A stretch of 33,481 nt of DNA from Comamonadaceae bacterium (GTDB lineage: Bacteria; Pseudomonadota; Gammaproteobacteria; Burkholderiales; Burkholderiaceae_C), in NCBI GenBank assembly GCA_947446885.1, contig CANFHZ010000017.1, positions 1-33,481 on the forward strand, given 5' to 3'. Below are positions 1 through 10,507 of the stretch, piece by piece (position 1 is the stretch's first letter; each line of letters starts with the position of its first letter). The notes below the pieces were generated by a model that saw only the letters and a list, made by a program, of their open reading frames with translations, was not told the DNA's origin and ran no database searches. A program made the translations under genes and the position numbers.

Positions 1-10
1 ACCAACCGAA

Positions 11-1423
11 CTACGCACGCATCAGCGCCTCAATCGCGTCGGGCTCCACCGGCACGCCACGGCTGATCAGCTCGCAAGCGCTTTCGGTGACGATGGCGTC
101 GTCCTCGATACGGATGCCAATGCCGTGGAAGTGCTCCGGCACCCCTGGTGCGGCGCGCACGTAAATGCCAGGCTCTATGGTCAGCACCATGCCAGGGCGC
201 AAGATGCGGGCCGGGCGGCTGACGATGTCCTGCCCGGTCAGCGCGTCGCGGCGAACGCTGGTCTGGCCGATCTCGGAAGGCTCGGTATAGGCGCCGCAGT
301 CATGCACATCCATGCCCAGCCAGTGGCCGGTGCGGTGCATGTAAAACGGAAAGTACGCGCGCTTTTCAATCACGTCGTCGACGGTGCCGACCACATTGGC
401 GTCGAGCAAACCCACATCCAACATGCCCTGGGCCAGCACCTTGACGGTGGCGTCGTGCGGGTCGGTGAAGCGCGCCCCCGCGCGGGTGGCGTTCACCGCC
501 GCCTCTTGGGATGCCAGCACCAGTTCGTAGAGCGCGCGCTGCGGCCCGCTGAAGCGGCCATTGGCCGGAAAGGTACGGGTGATGTCCGAGGCATAGCCGT
601 CGAGCTCGCAACCCGCGTCGATCAGCACCAACTCGCCGTCGCGCACCGCACCGGCATCCGCCCGGTAATGCAGCACGCAGGCATTGGCGCCGGCGGCGAC
701 GATGGAGCCGTAAGCCGGGCACTGCGAGCCGTGGCGGCGGAACTCGTGCAACAACTCGGCATCCAGGTGGTATTCGCGCACATCCTGCCCGGCGCGCAGC
801 ATGCGCGCGCTCAGCTGCATGGCGCGGATGTGGCCACCCGCGCTGATGCGCGCAGCCCGGCGCATGGTCTCTTGCTCGCTGGCGTCCTTGACCAGCCGCA
901 TTTCGTCCAGCGGCTCGCACAGATCGCGCAACTGGGTCGGGCAGAGCGCGCCGTAGCGCACCCGGTCGCGCAGGGGTTGCATCCAGCCTGCGACCTGCGT
1001 CTCCAGCCCCTTGTGGGTGGCAAACGGAAACCACACCGCGTCACACCCATCCAGCAAGGCGGGCATGCGCTTATCCAGTTCGGTGACGGGGTGCGCATCC
1101 GTGACACCGAGTTCCTGCGGTGCGGCCTGGGGGCCCAGGCGGTAGCCGTCCCAGATTTCGCGCTCCAGGTCTTTGGGCCGGCACAACAAGGTGCTGCGGC
1201 CATCGCCATGCAGCACCAAGCAGCTGTGCGGTTCAGCAAAGCCGCAGAGGTAAAAAAAGTAGCTGTCCGCGCGGTATAAAAAGTCGGCATCGCGATTGCG
1301 CTGCTGCTCGGGCGCGGTGGGGATGATGGCCACGCCTTTGGGGCCGATGTGGCGTGCCAGGGCGGCACGGCGGGCTGCGTAGTCGGGCGCGATGCGCACC
1401 AGGGGGTCGGTCATCGTGTTCAT
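11..1423 (-). CDS. pepP: Xaa-Pro aminopeptidase (aminopeptidase P, M24B family)
   Basis: 470-aa ORF; N-terminal AMP_N-like 'ADFLYRADSYFFYLCGFAEP', metal-site segments 'VLIDAGCELDGYASDITRTFP', 'HRTGHWLGMDVHD', 'LTIEPGIYV', 'GIGIRIEDD'. Start overlaps upstream stop by ATGA (1420-1423). Confidence 0.95.
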   Translation of the reverse strand: MNTMTDPLVRIAPDYAARRAALARHIGPKGVAIIPTAPEQQRNRDADFLYRADSYFFYLCGFAEPHSCLVLHGDGRSTLLCRPKDLEREIWDGYRLGPQAAPQELGVTDAHPVTELDKRMPALLDGCDAVWFPFATHKGLETQVAGWMQPLRDRVRYGALCPTQLRDLCEPLDEMRLVKDASEQETMRRAARISAGGHIRAMQLSARMLRAGQDVREYHLDAELLHEFRRHGSQCPAYGSIVAAGANACVLHYRADAGAVRDGELVLIDAGCELDGYASDITRTFPANGRFSGPQRALYELVLASQEAAVNATRAGARFTDPHDATVKVLAQGMLDVGLLDANVVGTVDDVIEKRAYFPFYMHRTGHWLGMDVHDCGAYTEPSEIGQTSVRRDALTGQDIVSRPARILRPGMVLTIEPGIYVRAAPGVPEHFHGIGIRIEDDAIVTESACELISRGVPVEPDAIEALMRA

Positions 1424-2169
1424 AAAGAGGAATCTCCGGAATTCAGTTCAGCCAGTCGGGCCGGCGTACCCACATCGACCCAGGTGCCCGCATACAGCGT
1501 GGCGGTGACTGCGCCATTGTCCATGCCACGGCGCAAGAGCGGGGCCAGCGGGGCTTTGACACCCGCCGGATTCCCGGGCGGAATGCCGCAGTCGGCAAAG
1601 AAGGCCTGCTTGTACAGCGCGATGGTGCTGAAGGTGTAGCGCGGCGCGCGGTCGTGCGGGGGCAGATTGCGCGCATAGCCTGTGTCCGACAAGCCGAAAT
1701 CACCGCCCGGGTTGTGGGGCGGGTTGGGCACCAGCCAGATGTGGGCGAGGGCGGGGCTGGCGGCAAAACGCGCAAAGTCGTCCGGGGAGAATGCAAATTC
1801 CGGCGCGTACACATCGCCCGCAGCCACCCAAAACACCGGCGCCAGCAGAGGCAGCGCACGGACAATGCCGCCGGCAGTTTCCAGGGCCGCGCCGAAGTCG
1901 TGCCACTCCAGCGAATAAGCAATCGCCACCGGCGGCAGCGGCGGGGCATCAAAAAGCGCGCCCGGGGTGTGGGCAAACTGTTCCTCCAGCCAGGCCGTAT
2001 TGATCAGCACCTTGCGAAAACCGGCGCGCTGCACCGCTTCAAGATGCCATTGCAGCAGGGGCTTGCCCTGCACGGGCAGCAAAGGCTTGGGCGTGTGGTC
2101 GGTCAGCGGGCGCATGCGCTCCCCGCGACCGGCTGCCAGCAGCAGCACCTGGGCCTGTGCGCTGTCCAT
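1420..2169 (-). CDS. murU: Nucleotidyltransferase, MurU-like (N-acetylmuramate-1-phosphate uridylyltransferase family)
   Basis: 249 aa; 'VLLLAAGRGERMRPLTDHTPKPLLPVQGKPLL' sugar-1-P nucleotidyltransferase signature; position next to pepP. Confidence 0.8.
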   Translation of the reverse strand: MDSAQAQVLLLAAGRGERMRPLTDHTPKPLLPVQGKPLLQWHLEAVQRAGFRKVLINTAWLEEQFAHTPGALFDAPPLPPVAIAYSLEWHDFGAALETAGGIVRALPLLAPVFWVAAGDVYAPEFAFSPDDFARFAASPALAHIWLVPNPPHNPGGDFGLSDTGYARNLPPHDRAPRYTFSTIALYKQAFFADCGIPPGNPAGVKAPLAPLLRRGMDNGAVTATLYAGTWVDVGTPARLAELNSGDSSL

Positions 2170-2178
2170 GCTTGTGCC

Positions 2179-3300
2179 TTATCGACCGCCGATGGTGACG
2201 GAGCCAAAGGCCTGCTGTCCCTGCCGGGGCAAACAACGCCAATATGCCGGGTTGGCCTGCACCTGCCCGCCCAGTTCCACCGCAGCCTGCCAGGCCCAGC
2301 GCGGGTTGTACAAAAAGCCCCGGGCCAGCGCCACCAGATCGGCGTCACCGGCTTGCAAAATCGCCTCGGCCTGCGCGGGCTCCGTGATCAAACCGACCGC
2401 GATCGTGGGCAGATCAGTGGCCTGCCGCATGGACCGCGCCAGCGGCACCTGGTAGCCGGGCGCAAGCGGGATTTTTTGCTGCGGAGACACGCCGCCCGAA
2501 GACATGTGGATGAAGTCGCACCCCAGCTCCTTGAGCCGCTGACCGAAGACGGCGCACTGCGCGATGTCCCAACCGCCGTCCACCCAGTCCGTGCCGGATA
2601 TGCGAATGCCCAGCACACCGCGAAAGGCTGCGCGCACGGCCGCGAAAACTTCCAGGGGAAAGCGCATCCGGTTGTCCAGACTGCCGCCGTAGGCATCGCT
2701 GCGCTGGTTGGCAATGGGCGATAAAAATTCATGCAACAAATAGCCATGGGCGCTGTGGATTTCGATGGCATCCACGCCCATGGCATCGGCACGGTGCGCA
2801 GCGGCAACAAAGGCCTCACGCACGCGCAGCAGATGGGCCGCATCCATTTCTACAGGCGGGGCCTCCGCAGGTAGTTGCGGCAGGGCGGAGGGGCCATAGG
2901 GCAACCAGCCCCGCGCATCTGTGGCCAGCAACTGGCCACCACGCCAAGGCACATCGCTGGATGCCTTGCGCCCGGCGTGCGCCAGTTGAATGCATACCGC
3001 GACCGGCGGCGCCAATGTGCGGGCACGGCGCAAGGTGTCGGCCAAAGCCGCTTCGGTCGTCGCGTCCCACAGGCCCAAGCACTCCGGGGTGATACGCCCT
3101 TCGGGCAACACCGCAGTGGCCTCGATGGTGAACATGGCCGCGCCGCTGTTGAGCAAATTGCCCCAGTGCATCAAATGCCAATCGGTGGCGCAACCATCGG
3201 CTGCCGCGTACTGGCACATGGGCGCCACCGTGATCCGGTTGGCCAATGGCAAGCCGCCACGCGGTGAGGGCAGATGAAAAGGACTGAATAACAGGCTCAT
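2179..3300 (-). CDS. NADH:flavin oxidoreductase, Old Yellow Enzyme family (YqjM/xenobiotic-reductase-like)
   Basis: 'LFSPFHLPSPRGGLPLANRITVAPMCQYAAADG', 'IQLAHAGRKAS', 'IEIHSAHGYLLHEFLSPIANQRSDAYGGS'. Start placed at ATG 3300 (MSLLFSPF) rather than the ORF-track start at 3426. Confidence 0.92.
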   Translation of the reverse strand: MSLLFSPFHLPSPRGGLPLANRITVAPMCQYAAADGCATDWHLMHWGNLLNSGAAMFTIEATAVLPEGRITPECLGLWDATTEAALADTLRRARTLAPPVAVCIQLAHAGRKASSDVPWRGGQLLATDARGWLPYGPSALPQLPAEAPPVEMDAAHLLRVREAFVAAAHRADAMGVDAIEIHSAHGYLLHEFLSPIANQRSDAYGGSLDNRMRFPLEVFAAVRAAFRGVLGIRISGTDWVDGGWDIAQCAVFGQRLKELGCDFIHMSSGGVSPQQKIPLAPGYQVPLARSMRQATDLPTIAVGLITEPAQAEAILQAGDADLVALARGFLYNPRWAWQAAVELGGQVQANPAYWRCLPRQGQQAFGSVTIGGR

Positions 3301-3351
3301 AGGATGACTTAGGGCAAGGCCGCCGCGTAAAAAACACGCATCATGCGCGAA

Positions 3352-3377
3352 ATCGGATGGTCCATACCATCCCCGAT
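3352..3377. promoter_or_regulatory. Inverted repeat in the divergent OYE/tkt intergenic region (candidate operator)
   Basis: ATCGGATGGT-ccat-ACCATCCCCGAT: 7-bp perfect core (GGATGGT/ACCATCC), outer ATCGG/CCGAT arms in register with a 2-nt bulge. A TAAAAT (-10-like) directly follows at 3377-3382. Confidence 0.4.
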
Positions 3378-3448
3378 AAAATCGTCCACCCATCCCGCCC
3401 GCCCTGCCGTCTGGCTTGCGGTTCATTTGCGCTTTGATCAGGCCGTCT

Positions 3449-5527
3449 ATGACTTCACTTCAAAAATCCCACACCATGGCCAATGCCATTCGCGCGCTGG
3501 CCATGGATGCCGTGCAAGCCGCCAACTCCGGCCACCCGGGCGCACCAATGGGCATGGCAGATATGGCTGTCGCTTTGTGGTGCGGGCATTTGCAGCACAA
3601 CCCAGGCAACCCGCACTGGATCAACCGGGACCGCTTTGTGCTCTCCAACGGCCACGGATCCATGCTGATTTATGCGCTCCTGCACCTCACCGGCTACAAG
3701 CTGCCCATGGCCGAGCTGAAGAACTTCCGCCAGTTGCACAGCAAGACCGCAGGCCACCCCGAAGTGGGCGTAACACCCGGCGTGGAAACCACCACCGGCC
3801 CGCTGGGCCAGGGCATCAGCAACGCCGTGGGCATGGCCTTGGCCGAAAAGCTGCTGGCCAAGGAATTCAACCGCGCAGGCCACACCATCATTGACCACCA
3901 CACCTACGCATTCCTGGGTGACGGCTGCATGATGGAAGGCATCAGCCACGAAGCCTGCGCGCTGGCCGGTGCCTGGAAGCTGGGCAAACTGATTGCGCTG
4001 TACGACGACAACGGCATCTCCATCGACGGCAAAGTGGCCCCCTGGTTCATCGACAACACGGCGCAGCGCTTCATGGCCTATGGCTGGAACGTGATCGACG
4101 CGGTGGACGGGCATGACGCCGCTGCCGTGTCCGCCGCCATTGCCCGCGCCAAGGCCAGCACAGACATGCCCACGCTGATCATCTGCAAAACAGCGATCGG
4201 CAAAGGCAGCCCCAACCGTGCCAACACATCCAAAGCCCATGGCGAACCCCTCGGCGCGGAAGAGATCAAACTCACCCGCGAAGCCCTGGGCTGGCCGCAC
4301 GCACCCTTTGTCATTCCCAAAGACGTCTACGCCGCGTGGGACGCCAAGGCCGCCGGGCGCGAACGCGAGAAATCCTGGAACCAGCGCTTTGCCGCCTACA
4401 AGGCTGCGCACCCGGCGCTGGCCAAAGAGCTGCAACGCCGCATGAAAGGCGAGTTGCCGAAAAACTTTGTGCAAACCGCAGTCAACGCCGTCGTGGCTGC
4501 GGATACCAAGCGGGATACGGTGGCCTCGCGCAAAGCCTCGCAAATTGCGCTGGAACATTTCACCGCCGGCCTGCCCGAGATGCTAGGCGGCTCGGCCGAT
4601 TTGACCGGCTCTAACCTGACCAACACGCCATCGACTCCGGCGCTGCGCATGGACACAGCAGGCGAGGTAGTGCAAAGCGCCGATGCGCAGGGGCACATGG
4701 TGGGTGGGCGCCACATCAACTACGGCGTGCGTGAATTCGGCATGGCCGCCATCATGAATGGCGTGGCGCTGCACGGCGGCTTTATCCCCTATGGCGGCAC
4801 CTTCCTCACCTTCAGCGACTACAGCCGCAACGCCATCCGCATGGCCGCGCTGATGAAGCTGCGCGTGGTGCATGTATTCACGCACGACAGCATCGGCCTG
4901 GGTGAAGACGGGCCGACCCACCAGTCCATTGAGCACGCTGCCTCGCTGCGCCTGATTCCTAACCTGGACGTCTGGCGTCCGGGCGACAGCGCCGAAACCG
5001 CCGTGGCCTGGACGGTGGCCTTGCGCAACAACACCAAACCGACCGCGCTGCTGCTGAGCCGCCAAAACATTGCCTACGCTGCCAAAAACGAATCCACTGC
5101 AGCGCCTGCAGCCTGCGGTTTGGACGCGATCAGCAAAGGCGCATACGTGCTGTCCGAACCGGCGGATGTCGGCATGAAGCGCAAGACGCAGGCTGTGCTG
5201 ATCGCCACCGGCTCCGAGGTGCAGCTCGCCCTGGCGGCGCAAAAACTGCTGGCGCAGCGCAAGATTGCTGCGCGCGTGGTCTCCATGCCCAGCACCACCA
5301 CATTCGATTTGCAAAGCGCTGAGTACAAAGAAAGCGTGCTGCCCAAAGGCCTACCCCGCGTGGCGGTGGAAATGGGCTGCAGCGGCGGCTGGTGGAAATA
5401 CGGCTGCGCGGCGGTGGTGGGCATAGACACCTACGGCGAGTCCGCACCCGCGCCAGTGCTGTTCCAGCACTTCGGCTTCACGCCCGAAAACGTGGCCGAC
5501 ACCGTGCAGGCCGCGCTGAAAAAATAA
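3449..5527 (+). CDS. tkt: Transketolase
   Basis: '[30 protein letters not shown]', '[16 protein letters not shown]', '[13 protein letters not shown]', '[15 protein letters not shown]'. Start placed at ATG 3449 ([15 protein letters not shown]). Confidence 0.97.
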   Translation: MTSLQKSHTMANAIRALAMDAVQAANSGHPGAPMGMADMAVALWCGHLQHNPGNPHWINRDRFVLSNGHGSMLIYALLHLTGYKLPMAELKNFRQLHSKTAGHPEVGVTPGVETTTGPLGQGISNAVGMALAEKLLAKEFNRAGHTIIDHHTYAFLGDGCMMEGISHEACALAGAWKLGKLIALYDDNGISIDGKVAPWFIDNTAQRFMAYGWNVIDAVDGHDAAAVSAAIARAKASTDMPTLIICKTAIGKGSPNRANTSKAHGEPLGAEEIKLTREALGWPHAPFVIPKDVYAAWDAKAAGREREKSWNQRFAAYKAAHPALAKELQRRMKGELPKNFVQTAVNAVVAADTKRDTVASRKASQIALEHFTAGLPEMLGGSADLTGSNLTNTPSTPALRMDTAGEVVQSADAQGHMVGGRHINYGVREFGMAAIMNGVALHGGFIPYGGTFLTFSDYSRNAIRMAALMKLRVVHVFTHDSIGLGEDGPTHQSIEHAASLRLIPNLDVWRPGDSAETAVAWTVALRNNTKPTALLLSRQNIAYAAKNESTAAPAACGLDAISKGAYVLSEPADVGMKRKTQAVLIATGSEVQLALAAQKLLAQRKIAARVVSMPSTTTFDLQSAEYKESVLPKGLPRVAVEMGCSGGWWKYGCAAVVGIDTYGESAPAPVLFQHFGFTPENVADTVQAALKK

Positions 5528-6547
<1,020 letters not shown>

Positions 6548-6568
6548 AACAGCCCAGGGAGGGTTGAT

Positions 6569-7177
6569 ATGGCTTCGCGTCCACCGAACACACCGAACAC
6601 ACCGTTGCGCCCGCTGCCCCGGCTGATTTTTGCCAGCCGCTGGTTGCAAATGCCGCTGTACCTGGGGCTGATCGCGGCCCAGGCGGTCTATGTCTACCAC
6701 TTCTGGGTCGAGTTGCTGCACCTGCTGGAGGCCGCTTTTGGCAACCAGACCGCGCTGCAGCAGCTCGTCACCGCCATCGGCTACCGCAGCGACTACCAGA
6801 TCACGTCTCTCAATGAGACGCTGATCATGCTGGTGGTGCTGGCGCTGATTGATGTAGTGATGATCTCCAACCTGCTCATCATGGTCATTGTGGGCGGCTA
6901 TGAGACTTTCGTCAGCCGGCTCCATTTGGACGGACATCCGGATCAGCCGGAGTGGCTAGATCACGTGAACGCCTCGGTGCTCAAGGTGAAACTGGGCACG
7001 GCCATCATCGGCATCAGCTCCATCCACCTGCTCAAGAGCTTTATTAACGCGGCCAATTACGACGAAAAAGTGCTGATGTGGCAAACCCTGATCCACATCA
7101 CGTTTTTGCTCAGCGCGCTGGCGATTGCCTACACCGACAAAATTCTGAACCAGAGCCACGCGCCGGCGCAGCACTGA
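6569..7177 (+). CDS. UPF0114 / TIGR00645 (YqhA-like) integral membrane protein
   Basis: 202 aa; multiple hydrophobic helices; '[21 protein letters not shown]' and '[19 protein letters not shown]' typical of the family. Confidence 0.85.
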   Translation: MASRPPNTPNTPLRPLPRLIFASRWLQMPLYLGLIAAQAVYVYHFWVELLHLLEAAFGNQTALQQLVTAIGYRSDYQITSLNETLIMLVVLALIDVVMISNLLIMVIVGGYETFVSRLHLDGHPDQPEWLDHVNASVLKVKLGTAIIGISSIHLLKSFINAANYDEKVLMWQTLIHITFLLSALAIAYTDKILNQSHAPAQH

Positions 7178-7184
7178 AATACGC

Positions 7185-8147
7185 TCAGCCTTTGAGCGGC
7201 TCGGCTCCTGCTTGTAGGTGATCCAAATCCGGCCGATGCGCCGGGTCTACGTGGGTCATCAGATTGAGCACACGGTGGCGTTGCATGACGGCGCGCCGCG
7301 CAGCCACAGCGATGTTGTGGCCTTGCTCCACGCTGAGTTGCGCGTCGACCTCAATATGGGCGTCGGCCACCACCATATCGCCCATCTTGCGCGTGCGCAC
7401 ATCGTGCACGCCCATGACGCCCGGCGTATCCAGCAAGGTTTGGCGGATGGCCTGAACCTCGGACTCGTCAATCGCGCGGTCCATCAGGTCATGCAATGCG
7501 TCCCAGCCAAAACTCCAACCCATGCGCCCGACCATCAGGCCAACAATCAATGCGGCAATGGGGTCCATCAAGGGATAGCCGGCCAAATTGCCAATCAGCC
7601 CCAAGGCCACCACCAGACTGGAGGCGGCATCCGAACGTGCATGCCAGGCATTGGCCACCAGCATGCTGGATTTGACGCGCTTTGCCACGCCCAACATGTA
7701 GCGGAACAAGAGCTCTTTGGCGACCAAAGCCGCCGCCGCGACCCACAGCGCCACAGCGTGTGCGGTCGCGATGGTTTCCGGCTGCTCCAGCTTGAGCAAG
7801 GCCTGCCAGACCATGCCCGCACCCACCGCCAGTAGCAAGGCACCCAATGCCAAGGACGCGGCGTTCTCAAAACGTTGGTGGCCATAGGGGTGGTCTTCAT
7901 CCGCATCTTTGCGGCTCTCGCGGGCGGCAGCCAGCACCACAAAGTCCGCCACCAGATCGGAGAGCGAATGCACGCCATCGGCCACCAGGCCCTGGGACTT
8001 GGCCCACATCCCAACGGCAATCTGCGTGACAGACAGAGCCAGGTTGACGGCCACGCTGACCCAGGTGCTGCGGGAAGCGGCCTGCGCCCGCACGGCAGGG
8101 GGAATGTCGTCGTGCTCGCTGTCGTCTTCGGTTTCTTTGAAATTCAT
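7185..8147 (-). CDS. Cation diffusion facilitator (CDF) family transporter
   Basis: 'VADGVHSLSDLVADFVVL', 'HPYGHQRFENAASLALG', 'NAWHARSDAASSLVV', C-terminal cytoplasmic domain 'VMGVHDVRTRKMGDMVVADAHIEVD'. Start placed at ATG 8147 (MNFKETEDD); the longer ORF would run into the divergent gene. Confidence 0.9.
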   Translation of the reverse strand: MNFKETEDDSEHDDIPPAVRAQAASRSTWVSVAVNLALSVTQIAVGMWAKSQGLVADGVHSLSDLVADFVVLAAARESRKDADEDHPYGHQRFENAASLALGALLLAVGAGMVWQALLKLEQPETIATAHAVALWVAAAALVAKELLFRYMLGVAKRVKSSMLVANAWHARSDAASSLVVALGLIGNLAGYPLMDPIAALIVGLMVGRMGWSFGWDALHDLMDRAIDESEVQAIRQTLLDTPGVMGVHDVRTRKMGDMVVADAHIEVDAQLSVEQGHNIAVAARRAVMQRHRVLNLMTHVDPAHRPDLDHLQAGAEPLKG

Positions 8148-8256
8148 GGGGGTGGGTGGAGAGTGCCGCGCGGGTCCGGCGGACAAGGCTGCATGGTAAC
8201 CCTGCGCAGCCTGCCCGCGCGCCAGGCCTAGCGTACGGACATGGCATGCTCGGGAC

Positions 8257-9084
8257 ATGAAGATCCAGCTGTACTCCGATTTGCATCTGGAGGCACATCC
8301 CCACTTTGAACCCCAGCCGGCCCCTGGCGCCGACCTGCTGGTGTTGGCGGGTGACATTGGTTCCTACCAAGCGGGCTCGGCGCTGGCGCAGGACCCTGAC
8401 TTCGGGCTGCGCCGCTTTTCCCCCCGGCATGGCTGGCCCACACCGGTCTTGTTCGTGCCCGGCAACCATGAATACGACGCGATGGACTTTGACGCGGCCC
8501 ATGTGCGGCTGCGCGCGACCTGCGAACGCTTAGGGTTGGTCTGGCTGGAGCGCGCGGTCTGGCACCCGCTGGGACAGGATGCAAACGGACTGCCCTTGCG
8601 CTTCATCGGCACGACGCTGTGGACCGACTTCGACGCGCTGGTGGACGCCAAAGCCCCGCTCACCACGCAACTCCAAGCGCGCGACAAAGCATTCCGCGCC
8701 GCCAACTTCTACCTGAAGAAAACCCAGACTACCCGGCACGACGAGGCCTTTCTGGCCGAAGCGGTGCGGGAACAGGCGCTGCTCTGTCAGGCATGGTTGC
8801 GTGATGCCCTGGCCACGCCGTTTGCGGGAACCACAGTGGTGGTGACCCACTTCGCACCCAGCCTGCGCAGCGCCGACCCGCGCTATGGCTTGGTGCCGGG
8901 AACCTCGGGTTTTTGCAACGCGCTTGACGCGTTGCTGCCCCATGCTGCGCTCTGGTTGCACGGGCATTTGCACGCGCCCAGTGACTATCTGCACCACGGC
9001 TGCCGGGTGGTGGCTAACCCGCTGGGCTATGCCCGTAAAAACGAACAGACCGCGTTTGCGCCCTGCCTAACGCTATCAATCTGA
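8257..9084 (+). CDS. Metallophosphoesterase (calcineurin-like superfamily)
   Basis: 275 aa; 'IQLYSDLHLEAHP', 'VLAGDIGSY', 'PGNHEYD', 'VVTHFAPS', 'LHGHLHAPSDY' metal-binding motifs in order. Confidence 0.88.
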   Translation: MKIQLYSDLHLEAHPHFEPQPAPGADLLVLAGDIGSYQAGSALAQDPDFGLRRFSPRHGWPTPVLFVPGNHEYDAMDFDAAHVRLRATCERLGLVWLERAVWHPLGQDANGLPLRFIGTTLWTDFDALVDAKAPLTTQLQARDKAFRAANFYLKKTQTTRHDEAFLAEAVREQALLCQAWLRDALATPFAGTTVVVTHFAPSLRSADPRYGLVPGTSGFCNALDALLPHAALWLHGHLHAPSDYLHHGCRVVANPLGYARKNEQTAFAPCLTLSI

Positions 9085-9212
9085 CATGCGCTGCCAGTAA
9101 CCGGACTGGCTTGCGATGCATGGCGTTTTCGCTCTATGAAAAATCCTGGGCAGGCCTACAATGTGCCTAGTTTTTCAGCACTCCCCACCCTCCCCTCTCC
9201 AGAGTCCCACTT

Positions 9213-10268
9213 ATGCAGATTGGCCCGTACACCTTGGCGAACCGCGTATTTGTCGCGCCCATGGCGGGTGTGACGGATAGGCCATTCCGCCAACTCTGCA
9301 AGCGCCTGGGCGCGGCCTACGCGGTCAGCGAAATGGTGACCTCGCGCAAGGATTTGTGGGATTCACTCAAAACCTCGCGGCGCGCCAACCACGCCGGCGA
9401 ACCCGGCCCCATCGCCGTACAGATTGCCGGCACCGATGCCGACATGATGGCGCAGGCGGCCAGCTACAACATCGCCCGTGGGGCACAAATCATCGACATC
9501 AATATGGGCTGCCCGGCCAAAAAAGTCTGTAAACGCTGGGCCGGTTCGGCGCTGATGCAGGACGAGCCGCTGGCCATTGAGATCGTCCACGCGGTGGTGC
9601 AGGCCTGTGCGCCGCACGGTGTGCCGGTCACGCTGAAGATGCGTACCGGCTGGAGTGCCCATGGGAAAAATGCGCTCGCCATCGCGCTGGCGGCCGAACA
9701 GGCCGGTGTGGCCATGGTGACGGTACATGGCCGCACCCGGGACCAAGGGTACAAGGGACAGGCCGAATACGACACGGTGCGCGCGGTCAAGTCCGCGCTG
9801 CGCATCCCGGTGGTGGCCAATGGCGATATCGACACACCAGAGAAAGCCGCTGCCGTGCTGCGCTATACCGGCGCAGACGCGGTGATGGTGGGACGGGCGG
9901 CGCAGGGCCGGCCCTGGCTGTTCCGTGAAATCAACCACTACCTGGCGACCGGTACGCATCTGGCGCCGCCGCTCGTGGAAGAAGTGCGGCGACTGCTGGT
10001 GGAACATCTGCACGACCACTACAGCTTGTATGGCGAATACACCGGGGTGCGCTCGGCGCGCAAACACATCGCCTGGTATGTGCACGCACTGCCTGGCGGC
10101 GAGGCGTTTCGGCGCAGCATGCTGGCGCTGGAGGACAGCACCACGCAGGTCGCCGCAGTGGAGCAGTTTTTTGACGTGTTGGGCGGGCAGATGGATCGCA
10201 TTCCAACGCACACAGCAGCCCCCGCGCCCGCGGCGACAGAAAGAATACACACGGGGGAAATGGTATGA
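9213..10268 (+). CDS. dusB: tRNA-dihydrouridine synthase B
   Basis: 351 aa; '[22 protein letters not shown]', '[22 protein letters not shown]', '[12 protein letters not shown]', '[13 protein letters not shown]'; immediately followed by fis. Confidence 0.95.
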   Translation: MQIGPYTLANRVFVAPMAGVTDRPFRQLCKRLGAAYAVSEMVTSRKDLWDSLKTSRRANHAGEPGPIAVQIAGTDADMMAQAASYNIARGAQIIDINMGCPAKKVCKRWAGSALMQDEPLAIEIVHAVVQACAPHGVPVTLKMRTGWSAHGKNALAIALAAEQAGVAMVTVHGRTRDQGYKGQAEYDTVRAVKSALRIPVVANGDIDTPEKAAAVLRYTGADAVMVGRAAQGRPWLFREINHYLATGTHLAPPLVEEVRRLLVEHLHDHYSLYGEYTGVRSARKHIAWYVHALPGGEAFRRSMLALEDSTTQVAAVEQFFDVLGGQMDRIPTHTAAPAPAATERIHTGEMV

Positions 10269-10507
10269 GCAGCATCGAAGAATCGGTACGCCGCAATATG
10301 CAGGACTACTTCAAACATCTGGACGGCACACCGCCGGCGGGGGTTTACGACATGATGATCCGCGCCGTCGAAAAACCGCTTCTAGAAGTGGTGATGGCGC
10401 AAGCCGGTCACAACCAGTCCAAAGCGGCGGACTGGCTTGGCCTGAACCGCAACACCCTGCGCAAAAAACTCGCCGAACACGGCCTGCTGAAATCCTCCGC
10501 ACCATGA
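10265..10507 (+). CDS. fis: Fis family DNA-binding / transcriptional regulator
   Basis: 80 aa; C-terminal HTH '[33 protein letters not shown]'; ATGA overlap with dusB (10265-10268). Confidence 0.93.
   Translation: MSSIEESVRRNMQDYFKHLDGTPPAGVYDMMIRAVEKPLLEVVMAQAGHNQSKAADWLGLNRNTLRKKLAEHGLLKSSAP

Noticed and set aside
125-1279. 384-aa + strand ORF antisense to pepP
   Set aside because: Shadow ORF; pepP frame carries all family motifs.
3455-4558. 367-aa - strand ORF antisense to tkt
   Set aside because: Shadow of the transketolase coding frame.
7170-7200. Small hairpin CGCTCA-gcctt-TGAGCG between UPF0114 and the CDF gene as a terminator
   Set aside because: Only a 6-bp stem, overlaps the CDF stop codon region and has no adjacent U-tract on either strand.
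9090-9110. GCCAGT-aaccgg-ACTGGC hairpin after the metallophosphoesterase as a terminator
   Set aside because: Short stem and no following T-tract.
9157-9162. TACAAT as a -10 box for the dusB-fis-purH operon
   Set aside because: Good -10 match and spacing to ATG, but no convincing -35 at 16-18 nt; too weak to list as a feature.
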